Source of the DNA: Streptomyces griseoloalbus
Lineage (GTDB): Bacteria; Actinomycetota; Actinomycetes; Streptomycetales; Streptomycetaceae
Assembly: GCA_014650015.1 (NCBI GenBank)
Contig: BMUD01000031.1
Coordinates: 1 to 64,000, forward strand
Reading direction: 5' to 3'
Length of the DNA: 64,000 nt
Shown here: positions 54,976 through 63,780 of the stretch, piece by piece
How positions within the stretch are numbered: position 1 is the first letter of the stretch
Layout: the number at the start of each line of letters is the position of its first letter
Notes under the pieces: generated by a model
Databases searched by the model: none
What the model saw: only the letters and a program-made list of their open reading frames with translations
What the model was told of the DNA's origin: nothing
Translations under genes and position numbers: made by a program

Positions 54976-55610
54976 TCCTGGCCGAGGACTCGACCCTGCT
55001 GAGAGAGGGCCTGGTGCGGCTGCTGGCGGAGGAGGGGCACCAGGTGCTCGCCGCCGTCGGCAACGCGGAACTGCTGCTGAAGGCGGTCGCCGAGGACCCG
55101 CCGGACGTGGTGGTCGCCGATGTGCGGATGCCGCCCACACACACCGACGAAGGGCTGCGCGCGGCCCTGGAGATCCGTCGGCGCTGGCCTTCGGTGGGGG
55201 TGCTGGTGCTCTCGCAGTACGTGGAGAAGCGGTATGCCACGGAGTTGCTGACCGGTGAGTCCGAAGGGGTCGGCTATCTGCTGAAGGACCGTGTCGTCCA
55301 GGTCGACGAGTTCCTGGACGCCCTGGAGCGGGTGGCCGGCGGCCGCGCCGCCTTCGACCCGGAGGTCGTGCGGCAACTGCTCGGCCGCACGACCCACACC
55401 GACCCGCTCGCCCGTCTCACCGCACGGGAGCGGGCGGTACTGGCCGAGATGGCTCAGGGGCACACCAACGCGGCCATCGCGCAGCGCCTGCACATCTCGC
55501 AGAGCGCGGTGGAGAAACACACCAACGCGATCTTCGACAAGCTCGGACTGACAGGAGGTGAGGGATACTCCCGCAGGGTGCTGGCGGTGCTGCGCCATCT
55601 CGGCAGCTGA
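54966..55610 (+). CDS. Response regulator, NarL/LuxR class
   Basis: The product has 214 residues. The receiver domain has the acidic pocket Glu7/Asp8, phospho-acceptor Asp52 in VADVRMPP and a Lys in YLLKDRV. The LuxR helix-turn-helix is LTARERAVLAEMAQGHTNAA to AVEKHTNAIFDKL. It is paired with the kinase by gene overlap. The twin palindromes at 53760 are a likely target. Confidence 0.94.
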   Translation: MRVILAEDSTLLREGLVRLLAEEGHQVLAAVGNAELLLKAVAEDPPDVVVADVRMPPTHTDEGLRAALEIRRRWPSVGVLVLSQYVEKRYATELLTGESEGVGYLLKDRVVQVDEFLDALERVAGGRAAFDPEVVRQLLGRTTHTDPLARLTARERAVLAEMAQGHTNAAIAQRLHISQSAVEKHTNAIFDKLGLTGGEGYSRRVLAVLRHLGS

Positions 55611-55637
55611 GGCGGCGGCTGGGCCGACCGCCGGTGT

Positions 55638-55859
55638 TCAGCCGCAGCAGCCCCCGCCGCAGCAGCCCCCGCCACCGCCGGTCGCGCGGGGAGCCGGGGC
55701 CGGAGCGGAGGCGGTGCCGGCCACCGCGACCGTGGAAAGGAGCTTGACCGTGTCGTCGTGACCCGCCGGGCAGGGCGCGGGAGCGGAGGACTCCGCCATG
55801 GGACGGCTCAGTTCGTAGGTGTCGCCGCAGGTCCGGCAGCGGTACTCGTAGCGAGGCAT
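55638..55859 (-). CDS. FmdB-type zinc-ribbon protein with Gly/Cys tail
   Basis: The product has 73 residues from ATG 55859; a GTG two codons upstream is possible. MPRYEYRCRTCGDTYELSRPM is the FmdB putative regulatory zinc ribbon, but the second metal pair is reduced to CPAGH. The C-terminus GGGGGCCGGGCCG is a run of Gly and four Cys that could bind metal. The role of the family is unclear. Its 3' end faces the response regulator gene. Confidence 0.85.
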   Translation of the reverse strand: MPRYEYRCRTCGDTYELSRPMAESSAPAPCPAGHDDTVKLLSTVAVAGTASAPAPAPRATGGGGGCCGGGCCG

Positions 55860-55887
55860 GGGCACAGGTTAACCGGCGCCATGACGG

Positions 55888-57327
55888 TCAGGGGGCGGTG
55901 GCGCCGCGTTCCTCCCGGATCAGCGCCACCACGCGGCCCACCGTCGCCCGTACCTCCTCCGTCTCCGTCAGGAAGTGCCAGTAGTCGGGGTGCCGGCCCT
56001 GCAGGCCGGTGATGGCACGCTCCAGACGGGCCACGGCGTCGTCCAGGGGGCGGGCGTGACGCGGGTCGGGGGTGTTGCGGCCGGCCATGGCCAGACGCTG
56101 GGCGTCGCGAATGGTGAAGCGGGTGCGTTCGATCTCCTGCTCGGGATCCTTCTGCACCGCGTTCAGCCGCCGCAGCCGGTCACCGGCGGCCGACACGGCT
56201 TCGTCGGTCGTGTTCAGCAGCGCCCGCGCGGTCGACAGCAGCGCGGTCGCGTCCGCCCAGCGCTGCTCGTCGCGGGCGGCCCTGGCCTCGGCGAGCCTGG
56301 CTTCCGCCTGGGCCACGTTCTCCGAGGCCAGGCCGGGGACGCGTTGCAGGTCCTGCCAGCAGGCGGCGGTGAAGCGGCGGCGCAGTTCGCTCAGCACCGG
56401 TTCCACCTGTTCGGAACGGGTGGTGAGGGCCTGGGCGCGGGTGCGCAGGGAGACCAGCCGGTGGTCGATCTCGGCGGCCCGTTCCGGCAGCCGCTCGGCT
56501 TCGGCACGGACCGCTTCGGCCTCGCGCGTGACGCGTTCGGCCCGCTCCAGGGTCCCCGGGACGCCGTGCTGCCCCGCGCCCTGGTTCAGCTTGGTCAGTT
56601 CCGGGGAGAGCGCGGCGAGCCGGGCGGCGAGGTCGTCGGCTCTGAGCCCCGATCCGCGTGCCGTGTCGAGGGCGTTCGAGGCGGCGAGCAGTGCCTGCCG
56701 GGCGCGTTCGACGGCGGGCGCGAGCCGGGCCAGCTGCGTCTCGGCCTTGCCGAGGAGGGGGCCGAGCCCGTCGGCGAACCGGTCCAGCTCCTGCTTGACC
56801 TGCCCGAGCTCGTCCTTGGCGGCGGTCAGCCGGGCGCGGGCCTGGGAGGCGGCCGAGGCCTCCAGGTCGTCGCGGTCGAGGTCGTGGGCGTCGACGGCGC
56901 TGATGTACCGGTGGCTGGCCTCGTCGATCCGCCGGCCGAGGGCCTCGAAGTCGGTGACGGCGCGGCGGGCGGCGGGGGTGGAGTCGACGGCGGTGATCGT
57001 CTCGATGGAGATCCGCAGGTCGCGCTGGGCGGTGTCGAGTTCGTAGAACGCGGCCGCCGCGGCGTCCTTGGCGGCCTGGGCCTCGGCCCGCTGGTTCTCG
57101 GCCCGCCCGCCGAACCAGCGCCGGGTGCCGCCACCGGCGAACGCGGCGGGCAGCACCAGCGCCGCGACCAGCGGCAACCCCAGGAGGGCGAGCGCGTCAC
57201 GCAGCGCGCCGGGAGCCCGGTGCGGACGTGGCCTCGAACGGAGCGGAAGGAGAGGAGGGGCGGCGCGCCGCGTGCGAGGCGCGCGCGGTTCCGACGGCGA
57301 GTACGGCTGCGCTGGTGTCGCCGTCAC
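55888..57327 (-). CDS. Single-pass membrane protein with long coiled-coil domain
   Basis: The product has 479 residues from GTG 57327, with GAGAGGG just ahead. A basic, Pro-rich N-terminus (1-40) is followed by one transmembrane helix (ALALLGLPLVAALVLPAAFA, about 45-65). Residues 75-440 are almost entirely charged heptad-like helices (AKDELGQVKQELDRF, EAEAVRAEAERL), so the protein probably forms a long extracytoplasmic or cytoplasmic rod. I recognise no catalytic motif and cannot name a function. Confidence 0.75.
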   Translation of the reverse strand: MTATPAQPYSPSEPRAPRTRRAAPPLLPLRSRPRPHRAPGALRDALALLGLPLVAALVLPAAFAGGGTRRWFGGRAENQRAEAQAAKDAAAAAFYELDTAQRDLRISIETITAVDSTPAARRAVTDFEALGRRIDEASHRYISAVDAHDLDRDDLEASAASQARARLTAAKDELGQVKQELDRFADGLGPLLGKAETQLARLAPAVERARQALLAASNALDTARGSGLRADDLAARLAALSPELTKLNQGAGQHGVPGTLERAERVTREAEAVRAEAERLPERAAEIDHRLVSLRTRAQALTTRSEQVEPVLSELRRRFTAACWQDLQRVPGLASENVAQAEARLAEARAARDEQRWADATALLSTARALLNTTDEAVSAAGDRLRRLNAVQKDPEQEIERTRFTIRDAQRLAMAGRNTPDPRHARPLDDAVARLERAITGLQGRHPDYWHFLTETEEVRATVGRVVALIREERGATAP

Positions 57328-57402
57328 ATCCCTCTCCCGTACTGTCGTTCGCCCTGCCCGGAGTTCATTCTCCCACCGGTGAAGGACGAAGACACGGGTC
57401 GG

Positions 57403-58245
57403 TCAGTTCGCCGTGCGGACGGTGAGTTTGCCGTCGCCGGTGCGGGCGTTCACCACGTGGGAGCTGGAGTCGTCGCGGGGCACGGACACGTTCTCGGCGC
57501 CGTCACCGGTCTCGGTGTCCACGCGGTAGGCGGCCCGGGGCAGGTCGATGGTCAGGGAACCGTCGCCGCTGCGGGACTCCACCAGGTCGGGCACGGCGCC
57601 GAACGCGAGGCGGACCGAGCCGTCCCCGCTGTGGGTGCGCACCGTGCGGGAGGAGACCTCCGCGCGCACGGACCCGTCACCGGTGCGCAGCTCCAGGGGA
57701 CCGGTGGAGTCCGTGACGTGGACCGAACCGTCCGTCGTTCGGATGGTCAGCGCGTCGCGGAAGCCCCGGGCCCGCACACTGCCGTCCTTCTCCTCGACCT
57801 CGACGGAGACCCCGCGGGGGACCTCGATGCGGTGCTTGGTGGAGCAGTCGGCGACGACGCCCGAGCACTTCTCCCGCAGCACCAGCCGGTCGCCGTCCAT
57901 GGACCAGGTGACCTTCGGGTCCTTGCCCATGGCGACCGTGCCCTGGAACCACCGGGTGACCTCGACCTTGCCCGGGGGGTTCCCGTCCGCGGCGACGATC
58001 TCGAGCGCGGAGTCGTCGGAGTCGATGGTGAGGGTGCTGCCGGGCAGGTCGAAGGACCGGCGGTCGGGATCGTCGTCCTCGGTGGCCGACGCCCCGCAGG
58101 CGCTCAGGCCCGCGACGAGCACCACGGTGGCCCCGGCGAGGACGAGGGCGTGCACCCGCACCGCACGGGCGGAGCCGGCGATGCCGGCGATGCGGGCGGT
58201 ACGGGCGGTACGGGCGGTACGGGCGGTACGGGTCGTGCGGGTCAT
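57403..58245 (-). CDS. DUF4097-like beta-helical lipoprotein with RTA-repeat leader
   Basis: The product has 280 residues from ATG 58245 (GGGAG 6 nt upstream). The signal peptide is preceded by an odd run of TAR/TTR tripeptides encoded by 9-bp repeats, then a hydrophobic core and the lipobox LSAC. The body contains repeated T-x-DGSV / TGDGS motifs (TTDGSVHV, TGDGSVRA, SGDGSVRL, SGDGSLTI), the short parallel beta-helix typical of DUF4097/DUF2807 proteins that form extracellular adhesin-like solenoids. The function is unknown. Confidence 0.82.
   Translation of the reverse strand: MTRTTRTARTARTARTARIAGIAGSARAVRVHALVLAGATVVLVAGLSACGASATEDDDPDRRSFDLPGSTLTIDSDDSALEIVAADGNPPGKVEVTRWFQGTVAMGKDPKVTWSMDGDRLVLREKCSGVVADCSTKHRIEVPRGVSVEVEEKDGSVRARGFRDALTIRTTDGSVHVTDSTGPLELRTGDGSVRAEVSSRTVRTHSGDGSVRLAFGAVPDLVESRSGDGSLTIDLPRAAYRVDTETGDGAENVSVPRDDSSSHVVNARTGDGKLTVRTAN
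58188..58242 (-). repeat. 9-bp coding repeat in the lipoprotein signal peptide
   Basis: Units like ACGGGCGGT (+ strand) encode Thr-Ala-Arg repeated four times, with variant units TTR and IAG at either end. Copy-number change would alter the positive n-region without shifting the frame. Confidence 0.7.
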
Positions 58246-58440
58246 GGCGGTCTCCCCCTGGACGGACGGTGGCGCTCTCCAGCGGTGCCGGGCGCCCTTC
58301 GACCGTACGGACGGAGGGCTCGCCGGGGGATCCGGGCGGCCGGCGGATCAGAGGTGGGGATAACCCCCGATACGGGTTTGCCGGACCGCGCCCCTGGCCA
58401 TGTAGGCTGTCCACTCGACCTGGGCGCACGCCCGGGTCCC

Positions 58441-58515
<75 letters not shown>

Positions 58516-58520
58516 CGGCC

Positions 58521-58551
58521 AAGGGCCTTCGGAGTCTCTCCGGGGGCCCTT
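58521..58551 (+). terminator. Terminator after tRNA-Val
   Basis: AAGGGCC / GGCCCTT with inner CGGAG/CTCCG pairing forms a stem 5 bp after the tRNA 3' end. Confidence 0.75.
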
Positions 58552-58557
58552 GTCGTT

Positions 58558-58629
58558 GTGCCCCTACGAGGTGCCCCTACGAGGGGCCCCTACGAGGTGC
58601 CTCTGCTTAGGTGCCCCGACGAAGTGCTA
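58558..58629. repeat. 13-bp tandem repeats running into the stop of the gene at 58627
   Basis: GTGCCCCTACGAG occurs at 58558, 58571 and (one change) 58584, followed by decayed units at about 58597 and 58611. The CTACGA part, on the - strand TCGTAG, resembles the gene's own end GCGTAG at 58627. Confidence 0.75.
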
Positions 58630-58968
58630 CGCAGGCCCCTCCGTGCCCTCGTGGGCGTGCTTCAGCTGGGAGCGGGCGTGTATCCGGTCGGCGCCGGTGA
58701 GTTCGGCCCAGTAGCGATGGGTGCTGACGAACACCGCGAGCTCGTGCTCCCGCCGTCTGAGCTTCTCGACCTCGGCCTGTTCGTCCTCCGTCCAGCCGGG
58801 CGAGGCGGGGCGCTCGACCTTGCGCCAGCCGTTGTCGTCGCTGAAGCCGTCGAGGGGTTCGACCGACCAGGGGAGCCGCTTCAGCAGGGCCGACAGCTCG
58901 GCCCTGACCTGATGCAGTTCCTCCTGACCGGCGAGGAGGTCACTCGGAAAGTCATAGGTCGCAGCCAC
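58627..58968 (-). CDS. Conserved small protein of unknown function
   Basis: The product is about 113 residues if started at GTG 58968 (VAATYDFPSDLLAG); an in-frame GTG at 59034 would give 135 residues but overlap the upstream gene by 29 bp. It is soluble, charged and mostly helical (QEELHQVRAELSALLKRLPW, EDEQAEVEKLRRREHELAVF). No motif is recognised. It lies just downstream of the ketopantoate-reductase-like gene on the same strand. Its 3' end lies in a 13-bp tandem repeat. Confidence 0.65.
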   Translation of the reverse strand: MAATYDFPSDLLAGQEELHQVRAELSALLKRLPWSVEPLDGFSDDNGWRKVERPASPGWTEDEQAEVEKLRRREHELAVFVSTHRYWAELTGADRIHARSQLKHAHEGTEGPA

Positions 58969-59005
58969 GACCCAATGATACGCCTGTTCGATTTTGGGTG
59001 GCGAG

Positions 59006-59929
59006 TTACTCGGGGGTCTCTCCCCCGGATCCACCCGTTCCGGTCAACTCTCGCACCACGCGTGCCGTCACGGGAGCCGGTACGCCGTGGTGCTCGGCGG
59101 CACGCAGCAACGCGCCGCCGATGGCGTCCAGTTCCAGGGCGCGGCCGGCCTCGGCGTCGCGCTGCATCGACGACTTCATCCCCGGCGGGAACGCGTCGTA
59201 GCGGGCGAGTGCCTGGGCCGGGTCCCCCGGACCGCCGCACGCGCGGCTGATCGCGGCCGTCTCCGTCACCAGGGCCGTCAGCTCGTCGCGGTGGGTGGTG
59301 CGTACGTCCCCCAGGGAGAGGCCGTACCGCGTGGTCAGCAGGGCCAGCGGGGCCAGGAATGACATTTTGGCCCACAGTGCCGTCGTCTCGTCGTCCAGGA
59401 CCCCGGCATCCGGGCCGGCGTCGTCGAGGGCGGCGGCCAGGGTGTCCAGGCGGCCGCGGGGTACGGGGTCACCGGTGAGGTCGATCTCCGCGAACGGGCT
59501 GCCGTGCTCGATGACCCCCGGCGCCACGCGGGTCGACTCGACGCGGATCACGGCCGGGGCGACACGGTCGGGCCGGTAGCGGAGCCGCAGGGCGGCCGGG
59601 TGTTCGACACCGTTCAGGAACGGGACGACGAGGCCGTCGCCCAGGACCGCGGCCGGGACCCGGCCCAGGGAGGCGTCGAGAGCGGTGTGCTTCACGGTGA
59701 TCAGACACGCGTCGACGGGCTCCCGCAGCTCGGTGTCCGCCTCGACGCGAGCGGTGAAGTCGCCGAACCGCCCGCTGCGGACCTGGAGGCCGTTCTCACG
59801 CAGGACCGTCGCCGTCTCGTCGCCGGCCAGGCAGATCACCCGGTGACCGGCGCGGGACAGCAGCGCGGCGAGCAGTCCGCCCACGCCGCCGGGGCCGAGG
59901 ACGGCCACGGTGAGCTCGTTCGCCACCAC
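59006..59929 (-). CDS. Ketopantoate reductase-family oxidoreductase (PanE/ApbA-like)
   Basis: The product has 307 residues from GTG 59929 (GGAGG 8 nt upstream). The Rossmann start is ELTVAVLGPGGVGGLLAALLSRAGH, binding NADPH. The conserved Lys of the KPR active site is in LITVKHTALD, a second in WAKMSF, and GNPF-like NG appears as FLNGVEH. It reduces 2-dehydropantoate to pantoate in the family prototype; actinobacteria carry several paralogues, so the true role is uncertain. Confidence 0.88.
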   Translation of the reverse strand: MVANELTVAVLGPGGVGGLLAALLSRAGHRVICLAGDETATVLRENGLQVRSGRFGDFTARVEADTELREPVDACLITVKHTALDASLGRVPAAVLGDGLVVPFLNGVEHPAALRLRYRPDRVAPAVIRVESTRVAPGVIEHGSPFAEIDLTGDPVPRGRLDTLAAALDDAGPDAGVLDDETTALWAKMSFLAPLALLTTRYGLSLGDVRTTHRDELTALVTETAAISRACGGPGDPAQALARYDAFPPGMKSSMQRDAEAGRALELDAIGGALLRAAEHHGVPAPVTARVVRELTGTGGSGGETPE

Positions 59930-60035
59930 GATGAACTCCTCCGCTCTGTCGGCCCCTGGACGGTGGCCGCCTGCCGGGATCATCGCAGTCGCCGATTCCG
60001 TGGTCATCACGGGCCCCGCGCGTCAGACTGGGGGC

Positions 60036-60266
60036 ATGTGCCGGAGTATCAAGACCCTGCGCCCGCCCGTGTTGCCCGAGGAGGCCACGGAAGAGGAGAT
60101 CCGGGCAGCCGCCCTGCAGTACGTGAGGAAGGTGTCCGGCTTCCGGGCGCCCGCCGCCCACAACCGTGAGGTCTTCGACCGGGCCGTGGACGCGATCGCC
60201 GAGGCCACCGCCGAACTGCTGGACGGCCTGGAGGTACGGGGCGCCGCGGCCCGCCAGGCGGGATAG
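60036..60266 (+). CDS. DUF2277 protein
   Basis: The product has 76 residues: MCRSIKTLRPP at the N-terminus, then EEIRAAALQYVRKVSGF, both family hallmarks of DUF2277, small soluble proteins of unknown function. Divergent from the ketopantoate-reductase gene. Confidence 0.88.
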   Translation: MCRSIKTLRPPVLPEEATEEEIRAAALQYVRKVSGFRAPAAHNREVFDRAVDAIAEATAELLDGLEVRGAAARQAG

Positions 60267-60370
60267 GAGCGGCAGGCCCACGAAGCGGAGCCTCCGACGG
60301 CCGCTGTCTCCGCCCCGCGAAACCCCGAAGGCCGCCTGCGAAAGGCGGGCTGGGCGCCCTGAAACCCCCG

Positions 60371-60507
60371 AAGGCCGCCCCGCGAAACCCGGAAGGCCGC
60401 CCGACGCAGCGTCCGAAGGCCGCCCGACGCAGCGTCCGAAGGCCGCCCGACGCAGCCTCCGCAGGCCGCCCTACGAAGCCTCCGCAGGCCGCGGCCTCCG
60501 CCGCATC
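60371..60507. repeat. 23-bp tandem repeats overlapping the 3' end of the DedA gene
   Basis: Units of the form AAGGCCGCCCGACGCAGCGTC start at 60393, 60416, 60439, 60462 (CAGG variant) and 60485, with a looser unit at 60371 and similar GAAGGCCGCC pieces back to about 60320. The copies at 60462 and 60485 lie over the last codons and the TAG of the DedA gene at 60471. They fill most of the 204-bp gap after DUF2277. Confidence 0.8.
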
Positions 60508-61073
60508 AGGTACCCCGCGCCCGCCCCCGCCGCGAACAGCGCGCCCACCGACACCGCCGTCGCCAGCCACGTCGCGCCCAGCCAATGGGCGCCGAAGTAG
60601 CCGAGGGCGACGCTGTACGTGGCCCAGGACAGCCCCGCCAGGGCGGACCAGGGAAGGAAGTCGCGGGCGCGGTGGTGCGCGGCGCCGGCGCCGAGGGAGA
60701 CCACCGAGCGGCCGGCCGGGGCGAAACGGGCGAGCACGACGAGGGCGCCGCCACCACGGGCCAGCGCGGCGCCGAGACGTTCCTGCGCGCTGCTCAGCCG
60801 CCGGGACCGGGCGAGCGCCCTGTCCAGGCGGGCGCCGCCGCGCCAGGCGAGGCGGTAGGCCACCAGGTCGCCCAGGACGGAGGCGGTGGCGGCGCAGAGC
60901 GTCAGCACCAGGATGTCGGGCACGTCGGCCGCCGTACCCGCGGCCGCGGCCGTGGCCGCCGTGATCACCAGGACCCCGCTGGGCAGGACCGGAAGGAACA
61001 CGTCGAGCAGGACCGAGAGGGCCACCACCGCATAGATCCATGGGCTGCCGACCAGCGACCCCACACTCTCCAC
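60471..61073 (-). CDS. DedA-family membrane protein, diverged
   Basis: The product has 200 residues from GTG 61073. Hydrophobic helices and the DedA-like motifs LDVFLPVLPSGVLVITAA and LARFAPAGRSVVSLGAGAA are present, but the canonical E-x-x-x-P-x-P-x-E signature is altered (the first Glu is Asp, the second is absent), so activity may differ. The C-terminal RRRPRPAEAS is encoded by the tandem repeat region. Compare the fuller DedA at 52985. Confidence 0.82.
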   Translation of the reverse strand: MESVGSLVGSPWIYAVVALSVLLDVFLPVLPSGVLVITAATAAAAGTAADVPDILVLTLCAATASVLGDLVAYRLAWRGGARLDRALARSRRLSSAQERLGAALARGGGALVVLARFAPAGRSVVSLGAGAAHHRARDFLPWSALAGLSWATYSVALGYFGAHWLGATWLATAVSVGALFAAGAGAGYLMRRRPRPAEAS

Positions 61074-61339
61074 CCGAAAACTCCCCGTAGCTCCCCCGTG
61101 GGCCAGACCGTGCCGCGATGTCGCGGGGGGAGCGGCAGGAGTGACCTTTGACAGCCATAGAGCGTACGCGTGACCTGTGACAGGAGGGTCACGGGGGGTT
61201 CATGCGTTCGGCGCCGGGAGTTCGCCGTAGCGGGGTACGCCCCCGGTGAACGACGGAGGGTGCCCTCCCCGAGCCGGGAAGGGCACCCTCCGGAGCCGGT
61301 CAGTCGGTCAGTCGGTCAGCCAATCAGCCGATCGGCCGG

Positions 61340-61792
61340 TCATACGGCCACCGGGGTCTGCTCCGCCGTACGCCCCTCGTTCGCCGACGAGCGCTTGGTG
61401 AACAGGCGGTCCAGGCCGAAGGCTCCGGAGCCGGTGAACACGAGCAGGAACATGGCCCAGCAGTACATGGCCGCGCCCTCGCCGTTGTTCTCGATCGGCC
61501 ACAGGGCCTCGGGCTGGTGGACCTTGAAGTACGCGTACGCCATCGCGCCGGACGAGATGAACGCGGCGGCGCGGGTGCCGAGGCCGAGCAGGACCAGGCT
61601 GCCGCCGACGAGTTCGATCACGGCCGCGTACCAGTTGGGCCAGGCGCCGGTCTCGGCGGTGCCGCCGTTGCCGTCCACGCCGCCGAGCACGCCGAGCAGG
61701 GACACGGCCCCGTGGCAGGCGAAGAGCAGGCCGACGACTATGCGGAAAGCGCCAAGGGCGTATGGCTGGGCGCTGTTGAGGCGTCCGGTCAT
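61340..61792 (-). CDS. DoxX-family membrane protein
   Basis: The product has 150 residues from ATG 61792. It has four hydrophobic helices with AFRIVVGLLFACHGAVSLLG, ELVGGSLVLLGLGTRAAA and GEGAAMYCWAMFLLVFTGSG, matching DoxX. In mycobacteria DoxX is part of a membrane oxidoreductase complex that counters oxidative stress; no such partners are adjacent here. An upstream spacer of 251 bp carries the short palindrome ACTTGCAAGT. Confidence 0.88.
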   Translation of the reverse strand: MTGRLNSAQPYALGAFRIVVGLLFACHGAVSLLGVLGGVDGNGGTAETGAWPNWYAAVIELVGGSLVLLGLGTRAAAFISSGAMAYAYFKVHQPEALWPIENNGEGAAMYCWAMFLLVFTGSGAFGLDRLFTKRSSANEGRTAEQTPVAV

Positions 61793-61887
61793 GGTGGGGG
61801 GTCTCCTTCGGTCAGGCCGGCCCCCGGGCGGGACCGGTCCGGGGACGGAACCGAGTCGAAGCCCCACGTTAGGTGTGCCTAAGACTT

Positions 61888-61897
61888 ACTTGCAAGT
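61888..61897. promoter_or_regulatory. Short palindrome before the DoxX gene
   Basis: ACTTGCAAGT is a perfect 10-bp palindrome in an AT-richer stretch about 96 bp upstream of the DoxX ATG, next to TTGAAC on the - strand that could be a -35 box. It is reminiscent of MarR/HxlR-type sites; no regulator is adjacent. Confidence 0.35.
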
Positions 61898-62043
61898 TCA
61901 ACATTTGGCCACGGGTTTACGCCGATGTGGCTGTTCCGGCGCCCGCTACCGCATGTCAATACGGCGCCCACCCGACCTTCATGCTCAATCACGTGACCGA
62001 ATCCGCACCCCCTCCCACAGGCAACTCACAGGTTCCTGCAACC

Positions 62044-63690
62044 TCACCGGCTCAGCCGCGTCTCCATCACCGTCTCCAGCCGCGCCCCGGCTTCCCCCTG
62101 CCGCGCGTGCTCCAGCCGCAGCACCGCCGAACGCCCTTGTGCCGTCAGCGTCATGAGCTGGTTGCCGAACCAGGGACCGCCCGTCTTGCGCCAGTCGACC
62201 GACGGCCGGCCCAGACCTCCGTGCCGCGCGAACACCCGCCCGAGCCCTCGGGCGACGGCGCTCCAGCCGAAGCGGAAGCCGAGCCGTATCGACAGGGGGA
62301 TGGAGTTGTGGACGGGGGAGCAGGTGAGCTGCACCACCCGGGCGTCCGGCCCGGCGCGACCCGGCCAGGTCGGCTCGGCGACATAGGCGTGATGGACGTC
62401 CCCGGAGAGCACGCTCACTGTCGCGGGCGCCTCGGGTCCCGTACCGGCCTCGGCGATCAGCTCCGCCAGCTCGTCGAACGACTCCGGGAAGGCCGACCAG
62501 TGCTCCAGGTCCGCCCCGCGCCGCAGCTTCTCCCCGAGCCGCGCCCAGCGCGCGCCCTTGTCGCCCCGGCACAGCACGGAACTCCACCCCTCGACGTCGT
62601 GCACCAGATGGGGCAGCAGCCAGGGCAGGGACGTACCGATGAGCAGATGGTCGTAGGAGCCGCGCCCGTCGAGGATCTGGTCGCGCAGCCAGGTGGCCTC
62701 CGACCGGTCGAGCATGGAGCGCCGGCCCTCCTCGAGGACGCGGGCCGCGCGGCTGTCCACCATCAGCAGGCGGACCCGGCCGAAGTCGCGCCGGTAGCTC
62801 CAGCGCACGGTGGCCGCGTCCGCCTCGGCCCGGGCGGCGAAGGCGCGCAGCGCGTCGGTGCCGTCGGGAGTGTCCCGGAGGGACGCGTACAGCGGATCGG
62901 CCTCCACCTCGGCGGGGGAGAGGTTGCCCAGGTGCTGGTGCACCCAGTACGACATCAGGCCGCTGAGCACCCGCTCCCGCCACCACGGCAGGGCGCGCAT
63001 GTCGGTGACCCAGGAGGCTGAGGTGTTCCAGTCGTCGATCACGTCGTGGTCGTCGAAGACCATGCAGGTCGGCACGGTGGACAGCAGCCAGCGCACCTGC
63101 GGGTCCAGCCAGGACTCGTAGTAGAGGTGCGTGTACTCCTCGTAGTCGGCCACCTGGCTGCCCGGGGCTTCGTCCAGATCGCGGCGGGCGGAGAGCCAGG
63201 CGCGGGTGGCGTCGGAGGTCTCGTCGGCGTACACCTGGTCGCCCAGGAGCAGCAGGACGCCGGGCCGTTCGCCCGCCGGGTCGGCGGCGACGCGTCGGGC
63301 CAGCGCGTCCAGGGCGTCGGGGCCCATGGGGTCGGCCTCCCCGGTCGGCGGGGCGGCCCAGCGGCAGGAGCCGAAGGCGACGCGCACGGGCGCGTCGGGG
63401 CCCGGGGTGGGGATGGCGGAGGGCGGGAGCGACGCGAAGGGTTCCTCGCTCAGCGGCCACACCCGGGTGTGGCCGAGGAAGACCTCGTACGGCGTGGCCG
63501 TGCCCGGGGTGAGACCGGTGACCTGGACGAGCGCGTAATGGTGCCCGGCGATCTGGAAGGTCCCGGCCGTGCCGCCGGTCCCGTCGGCGCAGCGCACCTC
63601 GACGGTGCCCGGGCGGCTGGTCTCCACCCAGATGGTGGCGGACGAGCCGTCGATGTACCTCAGCAGTGGTCCGAGCCGCAGTCCGGCCAT
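62044..63690 (-). CDS. PhoD-like alkaline phosphatase/phosphodiesterase without signal peptide
   Basis: The product has 548 residues from ATG 63690, preceded by GGAGG. An N-terminal PhoD_N beta-sandwich (1-95) is followed by the metallophosphatase domain: VAFGSCR, LLLGDQVYADE, MVFDDHDVIDDWN and SVLSGDVHHAYVAE supply the Asp, Asn and His metal ligands typical of PhoD. PhoD enzymes are usually exported by the Tat route, but this protein begins MAGLRLGPLLRYIDGSS with no signal, so it may act in the cytoplasm. The substrate is unknown. Confidence 0.9.
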   Translation of the reverse strand: MAGLRLGPLLRYIDGSSATIWVETSRPGTVEVRCADGTGGTAGTFQIAGHHYALVQVTGLTPGTATPYEVFLGHTRVWPLSEEPFASLPPSAIPTPGPDAPVRVAFGSCRWAAPPTGEADPMGPDALDALARRVAADPAGERPGVLLLLGDQVYADETSDATRAWLSARRDLDEAPGSQVADYEEYTHLYYESWLDPQVRWLLSTVPTCMVFDDHDVIDDWNTSASWVTDMRALPWWRERVLSGLMSYWVHQHLGNLSPAEVEADPLYASLRDTPDGTDALRAFAARAEADAATVRWSYRRDFGRVRLLMVDSRAARVLEEGRRSMLDRSEATWLRDQILDGRGSYDHLLIGTSLPWLLPHLVHDVEGWSSVLCRGDKGARWARLGEKLRRGADLEHWSAFPESFDELAELIAEAGTGPEAPATVSVLSGDVHHAYVAEPTWPGRAGPDARVVQLTCSPVHNSIPLSIRLGFRFGWSAVARGLGRVFARHGGLGRPSVDWRKTGGPWFGNQLMTLTAQGRSAVLRLEHARQGEAGARLETVMETRLSR

Positions 63691-63780
63691 GGTGCCCCCT
63701 TCCTCCGTCGCCCCGTACGGTACGGAACGACGGAGGCCGGCGGGGAGATCCCGGGGCCCAGCGCTTCGCCGGGTCGCTCG

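Noticed and set aside
61869-61882. TTAGGTGTGCCTAA upstream of DoxX as an iron-regulator (DtxR/DmdR) box.
   Set aside because: The TTAGG/CCTAA halves are only 4 bp apart instead of the 9 expected in the 19-bp box, so the match is poor.
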